Below are positions 11,635-23,000 of a stretch of DNA of 64,000 nucleotides, in pieces. The stretch covers positions 43,629,452 to 43,693,451 of the forward strand of contig OX457039.1 in NCBI GenBank assembly GCA_949752735.1, in the 5' to 3' direction. Source of the stretch: Lumbricus terrestris. Taxonomy: Eukaryota > Annelida > Clitellata > Crassiclitellata > Lumbricidae. The position numbers and the translations under genes are program-made. The notes under the pieces are model-generated. The model ran no database searches and was not told the DNA's origin. It saw only the letters and a program-made list of their open reading frames with translations. Within the stretch, counting starts at the first letter, position 1. Each line of letters starts with the position of its first letter.

Positions 11635-11990
11635 CAGAGGCGGATCCAGGGCTCCCCATTTAGAAATTTATTTGTTACCAGCTATTCTTGGTCAGAAAGT
11701 TGATGTGCCCCCCCCCCCAGCACTTTCGTAGGCCTCCTCACGCCCCACGAGGTCCGTAGTCCGTACACGAGGTCCGTGCAGGCCCGGGGCTTAAGAACAT
11801 TGTAGGCTACGACAAAAAAGGTAAACTATTTTGGCGGATAAAACGGTATCTTTTTGTTGAGAATTCGACAAAATAAATGACCAAAAAAGGTCATCAGAGT
11901 TTTCGGTGACCAAGACGAAATATTTTTCCTGTCCCAACTCCCAAGGCTCAAAATGTTGGCCCCCTTCGAAAATTTCTGTATCCGCCCTTA
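11635..11990. mobile_element. hAT-type element, GGCGGATCC family, copy 2 (356 bp)
   Basis: Left end CAGAGGCGGATCCAGG, right end CTGTATCCGCCCTTA, flanks GTGGCGGA and GTGTCGGA (7 of 8). Shares the subterminal GGCCCCC-TTCGAAAA motif and an internal AAAGGTCATCA stretch with the element at 6694-7873. Confidence 0.75.
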
Positions 11991-11999
11991 GTGTCGGAG

Positions 12000-13778
12000 T
12001 TTGTTTCTTTCGAAACTCATTGGTCGGTCATCGGGGTCAGAGTTCGGCAGCAAGGAATAATAATGCTCTGCAGATAATAATTAGGTCAGTCGATAGGTCG
12101 GTCATAGTCTGATTTCTTTGATCTTGTTGTTACAATTTGTCATGTTATTATTATTGTTTTATTATTGGTCCCACGAGTAGTGCTTTTACTTAAAATATCG
12201 TCATAAATATTAGTTCGAGAAAACTCTAATTGGAAAACACGTGTTATTCTGGAGCTGCGAATTTCCGAATTGACTGATAGACTGATCTACTAAACTATGA
12301 ATTTTTGAGAAGAAAAGGCAAATTAGCATTGACTTACGCGAGACATTATCCCGTCGAGAGCAGTTAGGTAACGTGCATGAAGTATTATAGTAATCTGTCT
12401 TGCTTATTGCTAGAGTAAAAGCAGTAACTCGTCGGAAGAATAATCTAATCGATTGGCCGTCCTCTTTATTTTAGGCCTACTAGGTAAGTTATAATGTGCC
12501 ACAGTCATGGTTGTTTTGTGAAACGATTAATCTTGTTTAATGAAATTTATGCAGTGGTCGTTTTAGCTGTTCAAGAACCATTTGTGGTATATCTACTATA
12601 GTTAGTAAATACACATTTCTGTGATTTTATGTAGTGATTAGTTCCTTAAGTCAGAAAGTATGTGCACTCAACCTTTAAATAAGAAAATCAGTTGAATTTC
12701 TAGGTTTCACTCAAACTTAAAACACTGCACGTTTACAAATCCCATCATGAGTTCTCTTCCCCTTGCCGCCCCACTGTTTTAATTCTAGACACCACCACCT
12801 TAGCTGTTTGCCATTTGGATATTGACCAGGAACCGATCTTCTCACCCCCCCTCCCCCCACTCCCACTGTGATTGCAATGATGAGAGTGGTGCAGCCTTAA
12901 AAGAAAGAGATGGTCCCTTGTTGGCTGCAGACAGCACTGTGGGAAAAACTGTCATTTGTTGTAACTTTGACCGAGAATATGAAAGTCTTATGACCTTGTG
13001 ATATGTACTACAAAAGTTGCATAATTCTGCATCAGAAGAAGAACTTGTCAAAGTAGTTCTTAGTTGGCATCTGATGGTCATGTATCTTTTGTCAACTCTA
13101 CTCTTCTTTGAAAGAGACCAACAGTTTTTACTGTGATTTCATTGCTGTGTACTTTATTTGAGATGCATGATAAATGCTTTATAGCAGGCGGTACTGCAAA
13201 ACTTGCAAGGTACTTTCCGGTCTATTGTATAAGTTCTTAATGGTATGCCGAACTTCAATGTGCACTTCTGAGCTTTGTAAGGAGGTCCTTAATAAATTTC
13301 TGTTGTATTGTATTGCATTGTATTTTACTGTTAACCCAGACATTGGTGAACCAAATCCCCACCAGACCAGATGGATGTTCCTAAGATTACTACCCCATTT
13401 TCACCTCGTTGCAGATTCGGTTTAAAAAATTAATACACTGAGCATGTACACATTTTTGGCTAGGGGTGCGGCTGGCAAATAACTGTAATATACGAAATCA
13501 ATCACAGAAACTGAAGTTTTGAGCAATTCACACCCATTCCTTCTATTTTGAGGTTAAAGGACAGCTTTTCTTTGCTTACTTCTACATAAATTAATAAGAA
13601 TTCCTTAATTTCTTCTCAGTCTGAAGCAATTGTTTACACTTTTTCCTGCATAATTTGTGTGTGCACTGGATTTGAGGCACAATCCTTCTAGTTTTTACAT
13701 AAGTGGCACTTTTTGGGCCAAGGTCACAGATGTGAAATGCTGCACTGGCCACACATATTGGCCTAGTGTAACTGCTAA
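12000..13778. other. Gene-free stretch
   Basis: No exon, RNA gene or mobile element that I can support. Base composition is unremarkable and AT-rich apart from a C-run at 12845-12858. Confidence 0.5.
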
Positions 13779-15250
13779 GGCCAAAAAAAAATAATGTTGT
13801 GTTTCCGGTAACCCGACCGACCCTCTTTTATTGCCGCGACTCAAATAATTTTGTAAAAAAATTTTATTTAAAAAAAAATTTTATTAAAAAAAAAATTTTT
13901 CTGAAATTTTTTTCCCATTTTTTTCATTTTTTTATTAACATAATACAATGGCATTGCCTTCCATATAAAGTTGGATCTTAGCACACAAAAATGTGTTTCC
14001 GGTAACTCGACCGTCTCACTTTTATTGCCACGACTCGGAAAATTTAATGGAATTTTTTTACAGTGGCATTGTCTTCCGTATATGAGATGTACATAGCATT
14101 CACTAAGCCAGGCGACGATCGTAAGCAGCCGTCTTTCAAGGTATATAATGGTCTGTTAATTAGAGCAATCAATAGTTTTCCACGTAGTTTGACAAGGCAG
14201 GCGGTTGTGGGGTGGATGGGGGGGAGAGAGTAATAGATCTGAAAGGAAAGCTCTTGAGTGCTGTAATACGCTGAGCAAATTTCTGTCAAGGGTAACGGTC
14301 TCTGTTGTCATAGACCCTGGTCAAATCAGATCCATCCATCTCACGGTAGCTCGTTTTGCTCACTTTAACTTCCTAAGCTGACTAGGCTCTCTTGTGTTCA
14401 CTGTGCCCTCCTTTGCTCTCTGCCTCTTTCTGCTCTCTTTTGCTCAGTGTGCTCTTGTGTTTATTGTGCCTTTTTGTGCTCAGAGTGCTCTCTTCTACTA
14501 ACTCTGCTCTCTTCCGCTCACTGAGCAGTTCTCTTTATTTCGAGCACTCTTTGGTGAAGGATTTAACATTCATTCATTCAAGTAGTTATATAGCACCTCT
14601 TCAAGGAAATTACTCAGAGGGGCTCCCGACTCCAGCATGGCCAAAAAGAACAGTTTTCAAGTGAATAGAATGTCTCATTTTATTTTATTGATCTCTCAAT
14701 TTCTATAGCACCTGTTCAAGCTAACTACTCAGAAGGGCTCCCAACTACAGTGTGGACACTGCATTAGAGTTTTACGCCTGCTTAACTACTTCCTGGCTGT
14801 CAGTCTTGAGAAACCTCTAGCCTTATCATTCTCACTTGAGCCACCTCTAACGTTGACTAGGGAAAATAGATCTAGCGACCTCTAGGTGTAACTAGTAACT
14901 GGCTCGGCTAGTCTGGAACGACCCCTAGCAGTGATGTTCTGTTCGCACTCATCTTCCCCTTCCCTTCCCACTTTATCTTACCAGAAAAGATGTTAACAAA
15001 ATGAAATTAATAGAACTGTTTTCTAGAGCAGTTTTAGGTGCAGACAGTCGAGGAAATAGGCAGTTTATACTTGCTTAAAACACGTACTTTGCTGCAGTGT
15101 GTACCTTTTACGCAAAAAAGAGTAGTGGGGTATAATTTTTCGGATAATCACTGTATAAAAATATTTTACAAAATAAAAATATTTTTCGACCTACCTACCC
15201 AATTTTTTTTAGCTCTGTTACCGGAAACACAGCATTATTTTTTTTTTGCC
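13779..15250. mobile_element. PIF/Harbinger-like element, 1472 bp, non-autonomous
   Basis: Inverted ends of about 32 bp start GGCCAAAAAAAAATAATG and include TGTGTTTCCGGTAAC, flanked by TAA on both sides (13776-13778 and 15251-15253). A TWA duplication with GGCC-type ends fits PIF/Harbinger. The left-end module is repeated from about 13992. The interior holds a TGCTCT-rich low-complexity run (about 14390-14540) and two LINE/SINE tail fragments. Confidence 0.75.
14567..14800 (-). mobile_element. Two LINE/SINE 3'-tail fragments
   Basis: Two adjacent copies of the tail found throughout the window, as read on the plus strand: TATAGCACCTCTTCAAGGAA then ACTCAGAGGGGCTCCCGACT, and TATAGCACCTGTTCAAGC then ACTCAGAAGGGCTCCCAACT. 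The second continues like the SINE at 17557-17752. They are nested inside the Harbinger-like element. Confidence 0.7.
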
Positions 15251-15253
15251 TAA

Positions 15254-16050
15254 TATATTTATATCTCTAAGTACTGTTTAATTGGCAGAGCCAATGCACT
15301 TTGTGGCCTAGATTGGTGGTGATATAAGTGCTCTCTGCATTGTTATCTGTCATTGTTTCTCTCTCTGATAAAAGTTAAAGACAATTCCTCCATATCTATA
15401 TTAAGACTTATTGACAGTGCAAAACCTTGTAGCAGGAGTTTGAAGAAGTGGTTCATTTTATCTTATCTAGTACACTGAGATCCTTTTGTTTGCTGGACTA
15501 TTTTATGACTTTTCTGGGTCAGTTTTGATTTTATTTCGTTATTTACAGCTATTTGATATTGACCTCCTTCTAAAGCTCAGAAGTGAACGTAATGTCCATG
15601 CAACAGACCATAGGTGATACTCAGCTGTTATGTGTTTGTGTGCTAAGGACTTGCTCAAAGTCCTATAAGCTTACACAGTACAGCTGCTTCAATGAGTCTT
15701 AGACCTGTTACTGAGTGTTCTAACTGGTTGGCTAAACGCTGTGACTGCAACCGATTGGTTTGCTCAGGCATCAGAACTCGTATTAATCTGTGAAGGTGAG
15801 TCAATGGCCAACGAAAGCCTATCAACTGAAAGTTGCCCTTTGATGCGTTAATTCTTTGATATTCTCGGTGACGGTCAACTCTGCAAAACTAGGTGTTCTT
15901 ACATGGAGATCTGTATAAATTGTCACTGTTACATTTACAAATAATACAGCGTAGACTTGTTTCTTGGTTAGGATAATGTCGTATAGACCCATCGATAATT
16001 TTGTAATAATTTGCTCTGCCAGGGATAAGATCTGTTTAAAGCTGTCTGAG
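15254..16050. other. Gene-free stretch upstream of OPLAH
   Basis: No recognisable exon. The missing OPLAH 5' non-coding exon and promoter may lie here or in 16885-17090, but nothing in the sequence decides it. Confidence 0.3.
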
Positions 16051-16884
16051 TAGGGCCCCCAGAAATTTGCGCCAAAAAATTGAAAAAATTGCGCACCAAA
16101 AACGATAAATTTGCGCGAATTTTGCGCAAGCTAAAAAATCAAAATGTTCGTTAGTTTTTCATTGAATCAGTGTACCAAAGTATCTAACAGTGTTTTTGTC
16201 ATTTAATGTAAAGTTTTGGCGTTCTAGAAATTAGACAATCAAGCCAAAAATGCAGTTATAAAGTTCCTATAACCATAAGATTAATGTATTCAGACGGTCG
16301 CAAAAAAATTTGAATTTTGCCAAATTTACGCCCACCGAAATCTACGTTCATTACAAATATAACTTCAAAATAGTATTATATAGCCTATATTATAATGAAT
16401 CACCAAGTTACACAACGTGCTGCGTACTAGCTTTCCGTTTTTGTGTGCACGCCTGACGCCTATAGATTAAACGCGTTCGTTCTGTCATAAGCCGAGACAG
16501 CAAGCGACGCTGCTGTGTGACCGCTTTGAGAAACTTCGTCTAACACATTTTATTGCGTGGCCGTGAAGTTCTGGAATTTTTTATACTATAAGTTTGTGCG
16601 TTACTACCAAAAATATCGATCTTTAACTAAAAATTCATCTACGATTTAATCCCATTCGGCGGACGCCATTTTGATTATCGCACATCGGTCGTCGTTGTTA
16701 TGTTGAACTGTCATGGGCCGCGGTGATTTTAAGTCAATCAAAGCCCAACTTAGATAAATTAGCAAGATTTTGTCAAAATTTGCGCAAAATTCGCGCGGAT
16801 TACCAATTTTTGCGCTGTTGCGCTAAACCTGAAAATTTGCGCAAAAATGGCGCTGCGCAAGATCGCGAATTTCTGGGGGCCCTA
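16051..16884. mobile_element. 834-bp DNA element with 6-bp target duplication
   Basis: Inverted ends TAGGGCCCCCAGAAATT are perfect over 17 bp and flanked by TCTGAG on both sides (16045-16050 and 16885-16890). TTTGCGC motifs are repeated near both ends. No coding frame. A 6-bp duplication is unlike hAT (8), PIF/Harbinger (3) or mariner (TA). IS3EU- or Dada-like superfamilies are candidates, from general knowledge only. Confidence 0.85.
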
Positions 16885-17099
16885 TCTGAGGTAAGATAAG
16901 CACAGCTAATATGAGAAAATAAATATCAAAAACTACAAACTGATGTCCAGCTGTTGAGTTTGACTTTTTGGTGACGAATGAAAGTATTTTCTGGGGAGGC
17001 TTGAAAACAATGCTGCTACTTTTGATTTTTTTTTATTTTCATGTGTAAATCATTGTTTTTTCCATCGGTATACAGTTTGTGTGTGTTAATATTTTTAGA

Positions 17100-20000
17100 A
17101 TGAAAGAAGTTGGTAATGGAAAGTTTCAGTTTGCGATTGACAGAGGAGGCACATTTACCGATATCTGGACTCGATGCCCAGGTGGAAAAGTGCGTGTGCT
17201 CAAACTGCTTTCTGAAGACCCCGCAAGTTATCCAGATGCCCCACGCGAAGGCATTCGACGAATTCTGGAGCAGGTAAGGTCCACGTTGATGTCAGCACAT
17301 AAGATGGATTCTACCCCAAACTAATGACTTTAAACATGTATGAAACTTTACAGATGATTTATATCTCGTTATATACATTTTGTGCTTCTACCTGTTGCAG
17401 TTGGTACTACATACATTTTCTACATTTGCTCATTGAATGATGTAAAGTCTGTTGGTCGCTGCATAAGCTGCATAAAATGTGTAACTGACTGGATGTTTCA
17501 CTGTCACTTGTGCAACTGGCTGAGTCAAGCTAAGAAGCATTGATCTGTGTGTAGAGCACTTGTTATAGCGCCTCTTCAAGATTTCTACTCAAAGGCGCTC
17601 GAGATGGCACTGAATCAGAGTTTCACGCTGAAGTGCATGAGCAATTGTGAGTGAAGGATCTGCTCAGAGTCTTACGCAGTGGCTTGAGGTGGATTCGAAC
17701 CAGGAACCTTTCGGCTCCAAGGCACCGAACATACCCCTGCACCACCGTGCCCTACAAGATCTGATTAATGAATTGACACAAAAGCAAATGATGTGGGGAA
17801 CTGTTGAGATGAGAGACATCTGATAGAGCTTATTACACTGATGTTGTTATCAGAACTAGACTTGCCAGAAAAAACTGGTCAGAGCATCGACATCAGCAGT
17901 TTTGTATGGTGAACTGCTTTGTGTTTTATAACAGGAGTTGGAGCGGCCTTTTCCAGCATCCGAGCCACTGGATACGTCAATGATTGACTGGATTCGAATG
18001 GGAACGACAGTGGCAACCAATGCACTGCTGGAGAGGAAGGGCGAACGAATGGCTCTGCTAATCACAAAGGGATTCAAGGATCTTCTTCACATCGGAAATC
18101 AGTCAAGGCCGAAGATATTTGATCTAGTAGGATAAAAACTTATAACTGTTCTGACTGAATATAGGGTCGTTGCAATTCAGTCCAGCTTTCAACTCTGGAT
18201 GAGAATTCTCATCTGGACCATGTGTGCGTGTGTGTGTGTGTGTTGGAAGTTGGGCTTGCCAGCAGTAACTCTTCTAGTTTTCTGAGCATTGTTTGCTTAA
18301 TATTGAACTTTCTGGTTTAATGACTTTAACATCAGTCAAGCAATTGCCAGCAGGACTTTTTGTGGTACTTAACCATCAAACGATGAGAAGAATTTTTATA
18401 TCACGTACTGCCCGACAAGCAATGGTTTTACTCCGTATAGACCTATATAAGTAAACAGTTTTGAATTTGTGATATCTGAATTAGTTCTTGACCTATAGCC
18501 ATAATTGTAAACATCCTTCTTAAGCATTTTATCTCCTCTTGCCATCCATCCGCCCGAAGTTAGACATATACAGCAAGTATTTGGGGTACTCAAAGATGTC
18601 CTATATTGTACCCTCCCGAATTTTGTTTACCTTTCTATGTTTGAACCCATATGTATAATACAGATTTTTAGTGACAACATGTGCAATTTGAACGTGAGAA
18701 ACGTGCAGAAATTAATGCCAAACAAAACAAATTTGTATGTGCTGTGACAGCTCTGCTTATATAGACGTCTCTCAATTAGATTGTATTATGCCTTATCTTA
18801 GCCGTGCTATAGACTTCTTTAGGCTGGTTTTGATTTTATATCGACATGAATGTTTATGCACAGTTGTACATCTTTTAGAAGCTCAGAAAGTCTGTGAATT
18901 TTTGTCAGACAGTTGGTGACAGATTTAATCACGAAGGAATGTTTCTTTTGTTCTGTTTTATTGTTAAGCTAATGTTTGTCATTTTTAGGAAATCCGGATG
19001 CCCCAGGTTCTTTATGAAGAGGTTGTGGAGGTTGAGGAGCGCATCACCCTTCATAAGGATCAGTGTTGCTTGAAGCGCAGTTGCCCTGTTGTCAGAGCTT
19101 CCACTGGAGAAGATGTAACTAATTACTTACGCAGTTCTCACCTTTTAACTTGCATCTACTAAGCTATATTATGCTAGACTTTTTATGCTTAGAAGTAAAA
19201 CAGAATTGGGCTGTCAGCCCTTCTCCAAATGTTGACTTTCCTATTAGTTAGACTCTATGATTCCCTTCCAGTTGCAGTCCACTGTGCTAGTTCCAGGAGT
19301 TGTGTAGGTCAGGAGTTTAAGTCTGTTTCGACTTGCATACTACCATAGCCTGTCTTCACAACTCAGGGACTTTATAAGGCGTTCATGTTTCTTTGATGAC
19401 GATTTTTCTCACTGCTCTTGCTTGGTGGGGATTCATTGGTCATCAGGGTTGTGAAAGATAGCAAGCGGTTATTGATCAGACTGGTCAGAGAAACGATACC
19501 TGCCAGACTCTCGGCAAAGCTTCAAACACATTTGCAGCACTTGCATCAACTTATGTCTCTTCTCAAGCATCATTGATGACGTCTCATATGTTCTGCATGA
19601 ACTGCTTCCTCCAATGAAACTGACGAGCTATGTCATGTGACCTTGCACACGCAAAAAAATAATTTCAAGAGGAAATCCTTAGTATGGAAAATATTTATGA
19701 TAAGACCGATTCATTATAAGGATGATTCATTAACGATTTTTTTGAATAATGTTTCATGTACACCAATGAGCAGCTAGCAGTTTATTGAATAAAGGATATA
19801 CTTACTTACTGTTTATCGGATTGCAAGTTTGGATTGCAGTATAAATGGTTAGAAGCAATCATTGATTGAGGTCTTTGTTTATGTGAGAAGTGATTGATTG
19901 GACTTCATCTGGATTGATGTTGTTTTCCGACTTTATTTACAAATGTTGTTTCTTGGAATTTTGCTTCACCCACAAGACAGTCTTGCATATCTTATAAGTG

Positions 20001-23000
20001 ACTCACTGTTCTAAGTCTTACTGTGTTAGCTACTTGAATTTTGGTCAACTATTCAGACTGAATAATTTTATTGTATATAAAATTGATTTGTTAAAATTGT
20101 AGGTTGAAATATGGAAGAAGGTGAATTTGGTTAACTTGAAGCTTGACTTAGAAAGACTTCTCGCTAAAGGAATTCGATGTTTGGCTGTTGTTCTGATGCA
20201 TTCTTATATGTTAGTATGCTTTTTAAGTATGTTAGTATGCTGTTTGTTTTGTTTTATATTCGTTTTCTTTTCTCTTTTATACTTAATTTTTTTCAACTGT
20301 GAAAAATGTAATAAAATGTACAAAATCTAATCTGTTTCCTTATAGAATTAAGACTGAATGATTTTTTAAACTAGATGTCGGTCAAATTTTATTACATTGA
20401 TATGCATAAGAACTATGGTAGATGACCTTGGAACAGTTAGAACATCTTAGGAGATGAAAAGTTATTTACGTGTGATTTAAGTTTGACAGAATATTTATTT
20501 TGTTGATTTTTGTGCTTAAGAAGACAGACGCATATGTTATAAAATTGTTCATGAGAACAGCAGAAATAGCACTGGAACCAGATTTTAGTTTCTTCTTGTT
20601 TTAGAGGAGTATTTTAAGTCTGAAGTAATGTTAAATAATTGTTTTTAGTTATCCGCAACATGAGGAGGAGGTTGGGCGTCTGGCACATGATTTGGGTTTT
20701 ACGCATGTTTCATTATCCTCGGAGACAATGCCAATGTCTCGAATTGTTCCACGTGGTTTCACTGGTAAGCATTACAACAGGAGTCAATATTTTTTCTTCC
20801 ACTTTATCCTTTTCCTTGGACACATGAAGGCAGCTCAGTAGGTGCCTCTCATGAGATTGTTTAAGATATCGTGTTCATGTTAAGACAGTTAAAAAATGTA
20901 AGCTATGCAGAGACAGGATGCATAAGTACTGTAGGCTTGGTCTGAATGCAACTGCTTTAAACACTTTATTTACTTTCTATGCTCTTGCTTCAGATTCGAA
21001 TGGACTAAGTGTACTAAGCAGTATAAGCCTAAATATCAATAAATAATAAATAAATCTCATTGTATCAGAGTATTGTCATTGTCGCTCATTGCTGTTTGAT
21101 GTTTGTAGAAAACATTTTGTGATAATAGATGGGCATAGCGGAAGCAAGATCTTCACTAAGCATCGATATCTTGATCCTGTTAACAGTTATCGCCAAACAA
21201 ACATTACCTTTTTCCCAGGGTGCAAACTGATTGCACAAACTATTATTTCCACGGAATTAGTATGGAGAATCCCTTCATTCAGACAGAATGGTTGTTGTTG
21301 CTGTAAAAATTTGATGAGAATCTGGTTTTGTTTCCCCTACAGCAGAATTCTTTTCAGCAGAATGGTTGATGGCAATGTTTTCGCATAAAGTTTTGTTATG
21401 GCCGAATACAGTGATATAATATTAGTTGAATTTCATTGCAGCCTGTGCTGATGCTTATCTCACGCCGTGTATCAAAAAATACCTGACCAGCTTCATTTCT
21501 GGTTTTAAGAATATCCAGGTATGTTAACAATGACACCATATTGTATCATTTCGTATCTAAAAATTTTTATTGTATCTGTCTCCTATTGAATGAAAACAAA
21601 TTTAATTAGTGGCAGGAGTTTTCCTGGTGAAGACTTGTGTTTCTTAAGGCCAGAAAAATAATGTTGTGTTTTTGGTAACCCGACCGACCCACACTTACTG
21701 CCACGACTCAAATAATTTTGTGAATTTTTTTTATTTGTATTGACATAATACAGTGACATTGCCTTCATGTATGAAGTCTTGAATTGGGACATTATAATTA
21801 TAGCGTTCACTAAAGCAGACGACGTGTACACAGCCGTCTTTCAAGGTATATAAAGGTCCATTAATTAGAGCAATCAATAGTTTCTCACGGTGAGTTTGAC
21901 AAAGCAGGCGGTTGTTGGGGGAGAGTAATAGATCTTAAAGCATGGGTTGCCACAGAATTTTAGTTCAGTAGTAAACAAATGTTGTTAATTTGCAGGATGT
22001 CAAGGTTCTTTTTATGCAGTCCGATGGTGGACTTACTCCGATGAACAAGTGAGTCAGATGCTCTACTTAATCATTTACGGGTTTCTGAGCAAAAGTGGTT
22101 TTGATGAATAATGTGATTTTCTTTACTCATTAAGAGTCCAGAATTTCGCTTGGTACCGGGGCTTCTCTTGGTACCAGTTTCTCGTGGTACCATTGTTGAT
22201 TGGATGACAACTTAACTAATTTCATGTCCACGATTGAGCCTTAGATCAAATCACATACATTGATGTCCATTTTAACGCCAGCGTTATCATTGTCTTGTTG
22301 AAATACAGCTTGTACTTGGGTTTCATATATAGTATATTCGTTTAATTTCAAAGTAAGACAATCGGGGTGACATAATGCACCATGTTACAGGTCAGAGATG
22401 TAAAATAATACACAGAAGTAATAATAAAGTTTAGTAATAATAATGTAAGTGAGTCTGAAATTGGTTGACAGTGATTGGCTGAAATTCAGAACATCACGTA
22501 TGATTGTGTGGTTGCACATTAAGTTAGCCAACAAAATGAGTACCGGTACACACATTTGTTTCACTGCCTTCTAATTGCAGATTTCACTAAATTTTTCTCT
22601 GTGCAAATATCCACTAATCCCATTTCAAATAATTTTTCTGTTCCTGAAGTGTGTATTTTATTTTCATCGTTTTGTCATCAGAACATTATTGAGTCAATTG
22701 AATTAGCCATCATTGTCTGAGAGACATTGTAATGTTTAGGCATGGTTTCTTTCACATGTCAGTTTGCCTCTGGTTCAAGTACCTACCGAAAATGGTGGTC
22801 AGGCTACTGATTGTTTGTGGGACATTGCCTTTTTTAGTGCAAAATCAGCATATCTATGCTTGAGATCATGCTTCATGTTGTTGTAACGAATCTCTATTAC
22901 ACATAAGTTTTTTTATTGCCATACAGTTTGAAATATCTTTGGTGATAGTTTCAGTTTCTTTTAGGTTTATTGGGTCAAGAGCTATTCTCTCTGGTCCTGC

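Noticed and set aside
17697..17752. A tRNA gene (box B GGTTCGAATCC)
   Set aside because: The head is followed by a repeat body with a LINE tail and would not fold into a full cloverleaf with a proper acceptor stem; it is better explained as a SINE.
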